DNA of 64,000 nt from Streptomyces luteolifulvus (lineage in GTDB: Bacteria; Actinomycetota; Actinomycetes; Streptomycetales; Streptomycetaceae): NCBI RefSeq assembly GCF_008806595.1, contig NZ_VZRB01000022.1, positions 62,001 to 126,000 on the forward strand. The letters run 5' to 3'. Under the pieces are notes generated by a model that was given only the letters and a program-made list of their open reading frames with translations, searched no databases and was not told where the DNA came from. Position numbers and translations under genes: made by a program. Shown here in pieces: positions 52,081 through 60,591 of the stretch (its first letter is position 1; each line of letters begins with the position of its first letter).

Positions 52081-52668
52081 ATGGCCAAGACCAGTACGAC
52101 GACCCAGGGGCTGCGTGCGGCGATCGAGCGCAGCGGCTACTACCCGGCCCTCGTGGCCGAGGCGGTGGAGGCCGCTGTGGGCGGCGAGCCCATCCGGTCG
52201 TACCTGGTCCATCAGGAGACGACGTTCGACCAGAACGAGGTGCGGCGGCATGTGACCGTGCTCGTCCTCACCGGCAACCGCTTCATCGTCAGCCACACCG
52301 ACGAGCAGGCCGCGGACAGCACCTCCCCGACGCCGTACGCCACGACGTCCACGGAGTCGGTGAAGCTCGGCCGGATCTCGTCGGTCGTGGTCAGCCGTGT
52401 GGTCGCCAACCCGGAGTCGTACACACCGGGCACGCTGCCCCGCGAGGTCGTGCTGACCATCGGCTGGGGCGCCGTCTCCCGCATCGACCTGGAGCCCGCC
52501 GCCTGCGGCGACCCCAACTGCGAGGCCGACCACGGCTACACCGGCAACTCGACGGCGGACGACCTCAGCCTGCGGGTCAGCGAGGCCGGGGACGGCCCGG
52601 AGACGGTGCGCCAGACGCTCGTCTTCGCCCAGGCCATCTCCGAGGCGACCGCGGACGTCACACGCTGA
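52081..52668 (+). CDS. DUF5998 family protein
   Basis: The 195-residue protein is conserved in actinobacteria: LRAAIERSGYYPALVAEAVEAAVGGEPIRSYLVHQETTFD, HVTVLVLTGNRFIVSHTDE, SSVVVSRVVANPESYTPGTL, IGWGAVSRIDLEPAACGDPNCEADHGY. The CGDPNCEADHGY segment has two cysteines and a histidine that could bind metal. No function is known. ATG 52081 is the start closest to the conserved domain. Its TGA overlaps the next ATG (TGATG), so it is translated with the phosphodiesterase gene. Confidence 0.85.
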   Translation: MAKTSTTTQGLRAAIERSGYYPALVAEAVEAAVGGEPIRSYLVHQETTFDQNEVRRHVTVLVLTGNRFIVSHTDEQAADSTSPTPYATTSTESVKLGRISSVVVSRVVANPESYTPGTLPREVVLTIGWGAVSRIDLEPAACGDPNCEADHGYTGNSTADDLSLRVSEAGDGPETVRQTLVFAQAISEATADVTR

Positions 52669-53861
52669 TGGCGCAGCCCACCACCTGGGACTCCCACCCG
52701 GAACCCCTCGCCGTCGACTCCGCGCCCCTGCCGGAGTACGGCTCGGGCTCGCTCGCGGATCTCCTGCCCACACTGGCCGCGGGCATGGGCGTACCGGGCA
52801 TGACCGCCGCGATCACCGAGCTGACCGCCGCCGACCGGAACTGCGTGTTCCTGATCGACGGTCTCGGCTGGGAGCAGCTCAGGACACACCCGGACGAGGC
52901 CCCCTTCATGACGTCGCTCCTCGCCGGCTCGCGCGGCGGCACCGGCCGCCCCCTGACCACCGGCTATCCGGCGACCACCGCGACCTCCCTCGCCTCCGTC
53001 GGCACGGGCCTGCCGCCGGGCGCCCACGGTCTGCCGGGGTACACCGTGCGCGATCCGGCCACCGGCGAGCTGATGAACCAGCTGCGCTGGCAGCCCTGGA
53101 CCCCGCCGGGCGTCTGGCAGCCCTATCCGACGGTGTTCGAGCTGGCGCACGCGGCGGGTGTGCATGCCGCCCAGGTGTCGTCGCCCACGTTCCAGAACAC
53201 CCCGCTGACGCAGGTGGCGCTGAGCGGCGGCACCTTCCACGGGCGGCTGTCGGGCGAGGACCGAGTGGACTTCGCTGCCGAGCAGCTGGCCCTCGGCGAC
53301 CGCTCGCTGATCTACACGTACTACGCCGAACTGGACGGCGCCGGGCACCGCTACGGCGTCGCCTCCGACACCTGGCGCGGCCAGCTCATGTACGTGGACC
53401 GCCTGGTCCAGCGCCTGGCCGAGCAGCTCCCGCCGCGCACCGCGCTCTACATCACCGCCGACCACGGCATGGTCGACATCCCGTTCGACGAGCACCACCG
53501 CATCGACTTCGACGCCGACTGGGAGCTGCGCGCCGGGGTCGCGCTGCTGGGCGGCGAGGGCCGTGCGCGGCACGTCTACGCGGTGCCGGGTGCCGAGAGC
53601 GACGTGCTGACCTGCTGGCGTGAGGTCCTGGGCGAGCAGTTCTGGGTGGCCTCGCGGGACGAGGCGATCGCGGCGGGCTGGTTCGGCCCGCGCATCGACG
53701 ACCGTGTGTACGCGCGCATCGGCGACGTGGTTGCCGCCGCGCGTGACGACGTCCTGATCATCGCCTCCGAGCGGGAGCCGAAGGAGTCGGCGATGGTCGG
53801 CAACCACGGTTCGCTGACCCCCGCCGAGCAGCTGGTCCCGCTGCTCGAAGTACGCTCCTGA
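52668..53861 (+). CDS. Alkaline phosphatase-superfamily phosphodiesterase/nucleotide pyrophosphatase
   Basis: The 397-residue protein belongs to the NPP branch: metal-binding Asp64 in FLIDGLG, nucleophile Thr in TTGYPATTATSLAS (about residues 97-110), the second-site pair in YAELDGAGHRYG and the histidine motif ADHGMVDI near residue 265, with the last ligand in VGNHGSLTP. It should hydrolyse phosphodiesters such as nucleotide sugars or lipid-linked nucleotides. There is no signal peptide, so it acts in the cytoplasm. It is translationally coupled to the DUF5998 gene by a one-base overlap and precedes tdk by 43 bp. Confidence 0.9.
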   Translation: MAQPTTWDSHPEPLAVDSAPLPEYGSGSLADLLPTLAAGMGVPGMTAAITELTAADRNCVFLIDGLGWEQLRTHPDEAPFMTSLLAGSRGGTGRPLTTGYPATTATSLASVGTGLPPGAHGLPGYTVRDPATGELMNQLRWQPWTPPGVWQPYPTVFELAHAAGVHAAQVSSPTFQNTPLTQVALSGGTFHGRLSGEDRVDFAAEQLALGDRSLIYTYYAELDGAGHRYGVASDTWRGQLMYVDRLVQRLAEQLPPRTALYITADHGMVDIPFDEHHRIDFDADWELRAGVALLGGEGRARHVYAVPGAESDVLTCWREVLGEQFWVASRDEAIAAGWFGPRIDDRVYARIGDVVAAARDDVLIIASEREPKESAMVGNHGSLTPAEQLVPLLEVRS

Positions 53862-53904
53862 AGCCCGCCCTTGGACTCCTTCGCCGAAAGGTGCTCAACT
53901 CCAC

Positions 53905-54555
53905 ATGCCCGAGCTGGTGTTCTTCTCCGGAACCATGGACTGCGGGAAGTCGACGCTGGCTCTCCAGATCGGACACAACCGTTCTGCTCGCGGGCTTCAG
54001 GGCGTGATCTTCACGCGGGACGACCGGGCGGGTGAAGGCAAGCTTTCCTCCCGCCTGGGCCTGGTGACGGAGGCGGTCGAGGCCACCGAGGGCATGGACC
54101 TGTACGCGTACCTCGTCGACCAGCTGTCCAAGGGCGGCAAGGCGGACTACGTGATCGTGGACGAGGCGCAGTTCCTGGCCCCTGGCCAGATCGACCAGCT
54201 GGCCCGCATCGTGGACGACCTCGACATGGACGTCTTCGCCTTCGGGATCACCACCGACTTCCGCACCAAGCTCTTCCCCGGTTCTCAGCGCCTGATCGAG
54301 CTGGCCGACCGGATCGAACAGCTCCAGGTCGAGGCCCTGTGCTGGTGCGGCGCCCGTGCCACGCACAACGCCCGTACGGTGGGCGGCGAGATGGTGGTGG
54401 AGGGCGCCCAGGTCGTCGTCGGTGATGTCAACCGCCCGGCGGAGGAGATCGGCTACGAGGTCCTCTGCCGCCGTCACCACCGCCGCCGCATGACGAGCGC
54501 GTCGGCCCGCGTGGGTGCGCTGTCCCCGGATGTCCTGCCGGTGACATCAGCCTGA
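53905..54555 (+). CDS. tdk: Thymidine kinase
   Basis: The 216-residue enzyme phosphorylates thymidine for salvage. The P-loop is GTMDCGKST (residues 9-17), the catalytic base Glu87 is in VDEAQF, the lasso and zinc-binding cysteines are in ALCWCGARATHNAR and EVLCRRHH, the second pair using Cys/His. The length is normal for type II (human-TK1-like) enzymes. ATG 53905 follows GAAAGGTG. Salvage of thymidine complements the ribonucleotide reductase encoded earlier in the window. Confidence 0.95.
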   Translation: MPELVFFSGTMDCGKSTLALQIGHNRSARGLQGVIFTRDDRAGEGKLSSRLGLVTEAVEATEGMDLYAYLVDQLSKGGKADYVIVDEAQFLAPGQIDQLARIVDDLDMDVFAFGITTDFRTKLFPGSQRLIELADRIEQLQVEALCWCGARATHNARTVGGEMVVEGAQVVVGDVNRPAEEIGYEVLCRRHHRRRMTSASARVGALSPDVLPVTSA

Positions 54556-54938
54556 CGGGGCGGCTTCTTCGCGGCTCTTGTTCTGCCCCGGGCAGGCGCG
54601 ATTCGAGTCATCTGTGTCTGCGATGAGCTGACCCCGGTTGCCGGCAGCGGCTGTTCAGGGACGTGTCGCGGCCTGGACGAGGCGTCCTGGCGGGCCCCGA
54701 CCGGCCGCTGGTCATCGCCCCCGGACTGGCCGGGCTCCGGCCCGGCGAGCTCGCGACGGAGGACGAGGTGCCGGACGCCGTCCGGCCCGGCGGCGGGCGC
54801 AGCCTCCCGGCGCGGGCGGCGCTCGCCCTCGCGGACCGGGGTGTGCGCTCCTCCTGCGCGCCTCCCGCCGATGGCGCACGGGACGGCGACCCGGCCCCGT
54901 CGCACGACTCGTCGGCACGACTGGCGGCGAAGATGCCG
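54556..54938 (+). other. 383 bp with a possible gene remnant
   Basis: From GTG 54663 a frame with GC-rich third positions gives GVLAGPDRPLVIAPGLAGL and ATEDEVPDAVRPGG, then passes into sequence antisense to lutC. It reads like a piece of a real protein, but I cannot name a family, so it is listed as a possible remnant only. The rest is intergenic. Confidence 0.25.
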
Positions 54939-55583
54939 TCAGCCGATCAGGAGGACCTCCAGCGTGCGCGGTCCGTGCACGCCCTCGACCCGGTCCAGTT
55001 CGATGTCGCTGGTCGCCGACGGGCCGGAGACGAAGGTCAGCGGTCGCAGGGGATCCAGCCTGGCCAACGCCTCCGGTACCGACGCCACGACCTGTTCGGC
55101 CCGCACCACGCACAGGTGGTAGTCGGGCACCAAGGTCAGCGCCCGCCGCCCCTGCCCGGGCCCACCGTCGAGGACCAGCGTGCCGGTGCCGGCGATGGCG
55201 GCGGCTGCGGTGGTGACCACGCCGTCGGCCCGGTCCAGTTCATGGACGGACAACCGTGGGGCGTCGCTCAGCACCCGCTCCGGCGCCAGTCCCGCCTGCC
55301 ACTCCCGCGGAAATCCCCGGGGCACCACCACACAGTCGCCGCCGCGAACGGCGATGGCCCGCGCGACGGCCGTCGCGACCGTCTCGGCGGTCACCCGCTG
55401 CACCGCTGCCCCGTAGTCGGCCAGCCGTTCGGCGAGCAGCTTCACCGCTTCCTGCGATCCGGCGGGCGGGGTGCCGCCCGGGGAGTAGTGCCGCGGCACC
55501 GGTACGTCCGCCGGTGCTTCGGTGTCCCCCACATCCGCCAGCGCGCGGCGGATGCGGCTCAGTACGTCCTCACGTGCGCTCAT
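54939..55583 (-). CDS. lutC: Lactate utilisation protein C (LUD domain)
   Basis: LutC is the third subunit of the LutABC L-lactate dehydrogenase system, which oxidises lactate to pyruvate with iron-sulfur clusters. The 214-residue protein has the LUD domain (CVVVPRGFPREWQAG, LSVHELDRADGVVTTAAAAIAGTGTLVL, VVRAEQVVASVPEAL, SGPSATSDIELDRVEGVHGPRTLEVLLI), where DIE/VxGVHGP is the family C-terminus. ATG 55583 overlaps the lutB 3' end by 14 bases, so the genes are translated together. Confidence 0.93.
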   Translation of the reverse strand: MSAREDVLSRIRRALADVGDTEAPADVPVPRHYSPGGTPPAGSQEAVKLLAERLADYGAAVQRVTAETVATAVARAIAVRGGDCVVVPRGFPREWQAGLAPERVLSDAPRLSVHELDRADGVVTTAAAAIAGTGTLVLDGGPGQGRRALTLVPDYHLCVVRAEQVVASVPEALARLDPLRPLTFVSGPSATSDIELDRVEGVHGPRTLEVLLIG

Positions 55584-57024
55584 CGCGCGTTCTCCTCCAC
55601 CAGGTCCGGAAGCTCTCCTCGGCCGGGACCGGTGCGTCCCGGGCGTCGGTCCACGCGGACAGCGGACCGGGCAGCCGGCCGATGCGTCCGCGCCGGCTCA
55701 GCAGCCGCCCGCCCGCGGATGCCGCACGCTGCGCCGTCCCCAGCCGGGAGGGTTCGGAGAGCACCCAGCGCGCGGCCGTCATCGCCAGCCGTTCGGGCGT
55801 CGGCATCCGGCGTTCGCGGCTCTCGTCCACCACCCTGGCCCGGAGGTGGACGAGCACCTCCGGAATATTGATCTTCACCGGGCAGACGTCGTAGCACGCG
55901 CCGCACAGCGTCGAGGCGAAGGGCAGTGAGCGGTCCACCTCCGAGGAGGTGCCGCGCAGTTGGGGGCCGAGGATGGCACCGATCGGACCGGGATAGACCG
56001 ATCCGTAGGCATGTCCGCCGACTCGCTCGTAGACCGGACAGACATTGAGGCAGGCCGAACAGCGGATGCAGTTCAGCGCCTGACGGCCGATCGGGTCGGC
56101 GAGGGTGTCGGTCCGTCCGCCGTCCAGCAGCACCAGGTGGAAGGCGCGGGGACCGTCATCGGCGGCCGTGCCGGTCCAGGTCGAGGTGTACGGGTTCATC
56201 CGCTCACCCGTGGAGGAGCGGGGCAGCAACTGCAGGAACACCTCCAGGTCCTGCCAGGTGGGCACGGTCTTCTCGATGCCGACCACGGAGATGAGGGTCT
56301 CGGGGAGGGTCAGACACATCCGTCCGTTGCCCTCGGACTCCACCACCACCGCCGTGCCGGTGTCCGCGACCAGGAAGTTGGCTCCCGAGATGCCGACCTT
56401 CGCCCGCAGGAACTTTTCCCGCAGATGCTGCCGGGCCGCTTCGGCGAGCTGGCGCGGGTCGTCACCCAGATCGGCGGGTGCGGCCGCCCCGTACTCGGCC
56501 ATCGCGCGCAGGAAGATCTCCCTGATCTCGGCCCGGTTGCGGTGGATGGCCGGCACCAGGATGTGCGAGGGATGGTCCTCGCCGAGCTGAACGATCAGTT
56601 CGGCGAGATCGGTCTCGTACGCCGCGATGCCCGCGTCGGCCAGCGCCTCGTTCAGACCGATCTCCTGGGTGGCCATCGACTTGACCTTGACCACCTCGCG
56701 TTCCCCGGTGGCCCGGATGAGGTCGGTGACGATGCGGCACGCCTCCTCGCCGTCGCGCGCCCAGTGCACCTGGCCGCCCGCCGCGGTCACTCGCTCCTCC
56801 AGTTGCAGCAGATAGTGGTCCAGATGGCGAAGGGTGCGCTCCTTGATGGCGCGCCCGGCCTCGCGCAGCTCCTCCCAGTCGTCCAGTTCGCCCACCACGT
56901 CAGCCCGCTTCTGGCGGATGGTGCCGGTGGCATGCGCCAGATTGCGCCGCAGCTGCGTATCGGCGAGAGCGTTCCGCGCGGCCTTCGGGAAGGAGGGCAT
57001 GCCCAGGAATGCGGCATCGCTCAT
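55570..57024 (-). CDS. lutB: Lactate utilisation iron-sulfur protein LutB
   Basis: The 484-residue subunit has an N-terminal LUD domain (LDHYLLQLEERVTAAGGQVHWARDGEEAC), two ferredoxin-type 4Fe-4S sites (CIRCSACLNVCPVYERVGG and CGACYDVCPVKINIPEVLV, about residues 320-390) and a C-terminal extension of about 90 residues. LutB transfers electrons within the LutABC complex. ATG 57024 overlaps the lutA TGA (ATGA). The gene lies between lutA and lutC in the usual order. Confidence 0.95.
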   Translation of the reverse strand: MSDAAFLGMPSFPKAARNALADTQLRRNLAHATGTIRQKRADVVGELDDWEELREAGRAIKERTLRHLDHYLLQLEERVTAAGGQVHWARDGEEACRIVTDLIRATGEREVVKVKSMATQEIGLNEALADAGIAAYETDLAELIVQLGEDHPSHILVPAIHRNRAEIREIFLRAMAEYGAAAPADLGDDPRQLAEAARQHLREKFLRAKVGISGANFLVADTGTAVVVESEGNGRMCLTLPETLISVVGIEKTVPTWQDLEVFLQLLPRSSTGERMNPYTSTWTGTAADDGPRAFHLVLLDGGRTDTLADPIGRQALNCIRCSACLNVCPVYERVGGHAYGSVYPGPIGAILGPQLRGTSSEVDRSLPFASTLCGACYDVCPVKINIPEVLVHLRARVVDESRERRMPTPERLAMTAARWVLSEPSRLGTAQRAASAGGRLLSRRGRIGRLPGPLSAWTDARDAPVPAEESFRTWWRRTRDERT

Positions 57025-57818
57025 CGGGATCTCACTCCTTCAGTGGTGCGCCGGGGCAGGGGCGAGGGCTGTGGTCCGTCCGTCGCCGGTTTCTCCTCGG
57101 TGGAGGCGAGGATCTCGGCCAGGTGCACGGTGCGGACGCCGGTACGCAGCCGGGACAGGGTTCCGCCGATGTGCATCAGGCAGGAGTTGTCGCCCGCGCT
57201 CAGCACCTCCGCCCCGGTGTCGAGCACATGCCGTACCTTGTCCGCGCACATCGCCACCGAGGTGTCGGAGTTCTTCACGGCGAAGGTGCCGCCGAAACCG
57301 CAGCACTGCTCGGCCGCGGGCAATTCGACCAGATCGATGCCGCGCACCGCCCGGAGGAGTGTGAGCGGCTTGTCACCGACGCCGAGCATGCGCAGCGAAT
57401 GACAGGTCGGATGGTAGGTGACCCGGTGCGGGAAGTAGGCGCCGACGTCGGTGACCTGAAGGACGTCGACGAGGAACTCGGACAGCTCGTATACCTCCGG
57501 CAGGGCTTGTACCGCCGAGGCCAGCCGGGCGTCGCCGGACACCTCGGCCACCCGCCCGTGGTATTCGCGCACCATGCCGGCGCAGGAGCCGGACGGTGTC
57601 ACGACCGCGTCGTAGCCGGCGAAGACCTCGGTGAAGCGTCGTACGAGCGGTACGCACTCCCGCTGGTAGCCGGTGTTGAAGTGCATCTGACCGCAGCAGG
57701 TCTGTTCCATGGGGAACTCCACCGTGCAGCCGAGCCGCTCCAGCAGCGTCACCACCGCCCGGCCGGTCGCCGGGTAGAGGGTGTCGTTGAAGCAGGTGAT
57801 GAACAGCGCGATCCGCAT
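57021..57818 (-). CDS. lutA: Lactate utilisation protein LutA (heterodisulfide-reductase-type)
   Basis: The 265-residue subunit carries two cysteine-rich CCG domains (TCCGQMHFNTGYQ near residue 40 and QCCGFGGTFAVKNSDTS near residue 172), the signature of heterodisulfide-reductase-like LutA proteins, within FITCFNDTLYP and HPTCHSLRMLGVGDKPLTLL. ATG 57818 (MRIALFITCFND) follows GGAGAAGG; the frame is open further upstream but overlaps lldP. It is the first lut gene, 35 bp after lldP. Confidence 0.94.
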   Translation of the reverse strand: MRIALFITCFNDTLYPATGRAVVTLLERLGCTVEFPMEQTCCGQMHFNTGYQRECVPLVRRFTEVFAGYDAVVTPSGSCAGMVREYHGRVAEVSGDARLASAVQALPEVYELSEFLVDVLQVTDVGAYFPHRVTYHPTCHSLRMLGVGDKPLTLLRAVRGIDLVELPAAEQCCGFGGTFAVKNSDTSVAMCADKVRHVLDTGAEVLSAGDNSCLMHIGGTLSRLRTGVRTVHLAEILASTEEKPATDGPQPSPLPRRTTEGVRSR

Positions 57819-57853
57819 GCCTTCTCCGGTGCGTGACAGCGGCGCCGGGGCGC

Positions 57854-59608
57854 TCACGGGAGCATCCAGGCAAGGAGGTTGGACTGAAGGAAGACCAGGG
57901 CGCACATGGCCAGCAGGAGCAGCAGACTCCACTTGATGGCGCCCCGGAACAGCTCGGACTCCCGGCCTGCGAGGCCGACCGCGGTGGCGGCGATGGTGAG
58001 GTTCTGCGGGCTGATCATCTTGCCGACGACGCCACCGGAGGTGTTGGCGGCGACGAGCAGGGTCGGATCCAGTCCGGCCTTGCCCGCCGCGGCCTGCTGG
58101 AGGGTGGCGAACAGTGCGTTGGCCGAGGTGTCCGAACCGGTGACCGCGGTGCCGAGCCAGCCGAGGATCGGGGAGAGGAACGCGAAGGCGGCGCCGGTGC
58201 CGGCGATCCACGAGCCGATGGTGATGGTCTGCCCGGATTGGTTCATCACATAGGCGAGCGCGAGGACGGCGGCGACGGTGAGGAGAGCCCAGCGCAGCTT
58301 GACCACCGTGGCGGCGAACTCGCGGGCCGCGGACAGGGGACTCACCCGGTAGACGGCGGCGATCACCACGCCGGAGAGCAGCAGCAGCGTGCCCGGGGAC
58401 GACAGCCAGGTGAAGGTGTAGACCGTGGAGGTCGACGGCTGGCCCGCGGCGGTGAGGACGTGTCCGTCGAGTCCCGGCCAGCCGATCTTGAGATCGCTGG
58501 CGGCGAGGAACTCCTTGGCCGGTGTCCACAGCTTGGCCACCGAGAAGACCGCGATCACGATGAGGTACGGCAGGAACGCCATGAAGATGCGGTGCCCGTC
58601 GGCGCGGTCCTCGGCCGTCACTGTGCCGGCGGGGACGGGCCGGGTCCGGGTGTGCGTGCCGGGACCTGTCGGCGCCGGGCCGCCGACGGGCCGGTCATGC
58701 TGCGCTCCGGGGCCGGACGAGCCGCCGGTGGACTGCGCAGATCCGCCCTCGGACCCACCGTCGCCCACCAGGTCGGCCCTGGCCTGGTCGCCACCTTGCG
58801 GCTGCCATACACGGAGGAAGAGCACGACCGCCGCGAGAGCCGCGAGGGAGGCAATGATGTCGGTGAGCTCCACCGAGATGTAGTTGGCGCTGACGAACTG
58901 GGCGAGTGCGAACACCGCGCCGCACACCAGGGCAACCGGCCAGGTCTGCCGCATCCCGCGTCTGCCGTCCACGAGCGCCACCAGCAGCAGCGGCACGAAC
59001 AGGGCGATCAGCGGTGTCTGGCGGCCCACGTAGGCGCCGATGTCCGTGTAGGAGATCTTGGTGAGATTGCCGGCCGTGATGATCGGAATCGCGATGGCGC
59101 CGAACGCGACGGGTGCCGTGTTGGCGACCAGCACGGTGATCGCCGCGCGTACCGGAGCGAGACCCAGCCCGATGAGCATGACACCCGTGATCGCCACGGG
59201 AGCACCGAATCCGGCCAGCGCCTCCAGCAGCCCGCCGAAACAGAAGGCGATGATCAATGCTTGGATCCGAGGATCGTCGCTGATCAGGCCGAAGGCCCGG
59301 CGCAGATCCTCGAAGCGACCGCTGACCACGGTGAGTTGGTAGACCCAGATCGCGGTGAGGACGATCCACATGATCGGGAACAGACCGAAGGTCGCGCCTT
59401 CGCTCGCCGACAGCAGCGCGAGATCCGCGGGCATGCCATAGCCGGCCACAGCGACGACGACGGCCACGGCGAGCGATGCCAGGCCGGCCCAGTGGGCTTT
59501 CAGCCGCAGGCCGCCGAGCAGCACGAAGAGGGTGAGCAGCGGCAGGGCGGCTACGAGTGAGGAGAGCGCGAGGCTGTCGGCGACAGGAGAGAGATCGGGT
59601 TGATACAT
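57854..59608 (-). CDS. lldP: L-lactate permease LldP
   Basis: The 584-residue membrane protein has about 12 hydrophobic segments and the lactate permease motifs FPIMWIVLTAIWVYQLTV, CFGGLLEALAGFGAPVAITGVMLIGLGL and NTSGGVVGKMISPQNL. A long hydrophilic loop rich in Gly/Ser/Pro (about residues 275-330) is larger than in E. coli LldP. It imports lactate with protons for the LutABC enzyme encoded downstream. ATG 59608 is followed upstream by a divergent regulator and two operators. Confidence 0.95.
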   Translation of the reverse strand: MYQPDLSPVADSLALSSLVAALPLLTLFVLLGGLRLKAHWAGLASLAVAVVVAVAGYGMPADLALLSASEGATFGLFPIMWIVLTAIWVYQLTVVSGRFEDLRRAFGLISDDPRIQALIIAFCFGGLLEALAGFGAPVAITGVMLIGLGLAPVRAAITVLVANTAPVAFGAIAIPIITAGNLTKISYTDIGAYVGRQTPLIALFVPLLLVALVDGRRGMRQTWPVALVCGAVFALAQFVSANYISVELTDIIASLAALAAVVLFLRVWQPQGGDQARADLVGDGGSEGGSAQSTGGSSGPGAQHDRPVGGPAPTGPGTHTRTRPVPAGTVTAEDRADGHRIFMAFLPYLIVIAVFSVAKLWTPAKEFLAASDLKIGWPGLDGHVLTAAGQPSTSTVYTFTWLSSPGTLLLLSGVVIAAVYRVSPLSAAREFAATVVKLRWALLTVAAVLALAYVMNQSGQTITIGSWIAGTGAAFAFLSPILGWLGTAVTGSDTSANALFATLQQAAAGKAGLDPTLLVAANTSGGVVGKMISPQNLTIAATAVGLAGRESELFRGAIKWSLLLLLAMCALVFLQSNLLAWMLP

Positions 59609-59631
59609 GGGACCCTCACATCATTGGGGCT

Positions 59632-59642
59632 TGGTCAGACCA
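59632..59642. promoter_or_regulatory. LldR operator O1 (lldP side)
   Basis: TGGTC-A-GACCA is a perfect palindrome, 24 bp upstream of the lldP start. It matches the TGGTnnnACCA core recognised by FadR/LldR/PdhR-type GntR regulators. Confidence 0.8.
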
Positions 59643-59710
59643 TGTCTTGGATAGCTCACCTAAGCAGCCTCCGAAGTCGGCTGTCCAGACGTCTGACGTG
59701 ACCTTTTAAC

Positions 59711-59723
59711 TTGGTCTGACCAA
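59711..59723. promoter_or_regulatory. LldR operator O2 (lldR side)
   Basis: TTGGTC-T-GACCAA is a perfect 13-bp palindrome, 80 bp from O1 centre to centre. A TAGGAT at 59742-59747 could be the lldR -10, which would place O2 over its -35 region. A further CAGACGTCTG palindrome lies between the two operators at 59686-59695. Confidence 0.8.
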
Positions 59724-59816
59724 TCGCTGGACCACTCAAGCTAGGATCAAGTGGAGAACGCAGGGGACTCACCCCGCCCGCAATCATGCGGCCATCCAAG
59801 GGTGAAAGGGCTTTCA

Positions 59817-60575
59817 ATGGCTGAGGCGACCGCGGCCTGGGAGCCGGTACCGCGCTCCCGCACCTTCGAGCTCGTACTGGCCCGGATCGAGGAGCAGATC
59901 CTGGCCGGGAATCTGCGCGTGGGCGACAAGCTGCCACCGGAACGGGAACTGGTCGAACTGCTCGGCGTGAGCCGGGCCGCCGTACGGGAGGCGCTGCGCG
60001 TGCTGGAGGCGCACGGGGTGCTGCGGTCCCGCGTGGGCACCGGATCGAACTCGGGCAGCGTGATCGCCGCCATGCCCAGCCACGGCCTCACCCAGTTGCT
60101 GCGGCTGCACATGGCACTGGCCAACTTCCCGCTCGGCGACGTCGTCGAGGTGCGCGCCACGCTGGAGCGGTCGAGTGCCCGCCTCGCCGCAGAGCGGGCC
60201 ACCGAGGACGATCTCGCCCGGATGCGTGAGGACCTCGCGTGCATGGACGCGGCAGGGGTGGCCCGCGAGGAGTTCAACGACTGCGACACCGACTTCCACG
60301 TCGCGATCGCCGAGGCCGGGGGCAACCGGATGATCGCCGACATGACGATCGCTGTCCGCAACGCGGTGCGGCACACCCTGCTCAGCGCTTTCCACAGCCT
60401 CCCGGACTGGGAACCTGTCGCAGCCCGGCTGCGCGCGGAACATCACGCCATCTACGACGCCATCGTGGAAGGAGACGCCGAACGGGCCGGTGATCTCGTG
60501 GAGTCGCACATCCGGGGCTTCCACCAGGATGTCGTCCGTACGGCCCTGCAGGCGGCGGACCCGGGGCGGTCGTAG
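59817..60575 (+). CDS. lldR: LldR-type GntR regulator of the lactate operon
   Basis: The 252-residue protein has a GntR winged helix (residues 12-80: FELVLARIEEQILAGNLRVGDKLPPERELVELLGVSRAAVREALRVLEA) and an FCD domain (EVRATLERSSARLAAERA, FNDCDTDFHVAIAEAGGNRM, EHHAIYDAIVEGD), where the Asp/His/His set binds metal and ligand. Divergent transcription from lldP-lutABC and the paired TGGTC/GACCA operators identify it. ATG 59817 has AAAGGG at good spacing. Lactate should lift repression. Confidence 0.93.
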   Translation: MAEATAAWEPVPRSRTFELVLARIEEQILAGNLRVGDKLPPERELVELLGVSRAAVREALRVLEAHGVLRSRVGTGSNSGSVIAAMPSHGLTQLLRLHMALANFPLGDVVEVRATLERSSARLAAERATEDDLARMREDLACMDAAGVAREEFNDCDTDFHVAIAEAGGNRMIADMTIAVRNAVRHTLLSAFHSLPDWEPVAARLRAEHHAIYDAIVEGDAERAGDLVESHIRGFHQDVVRTALQAADPGRS

Positions 60576-60591
60576 CCGGATCTCTTTGGGG

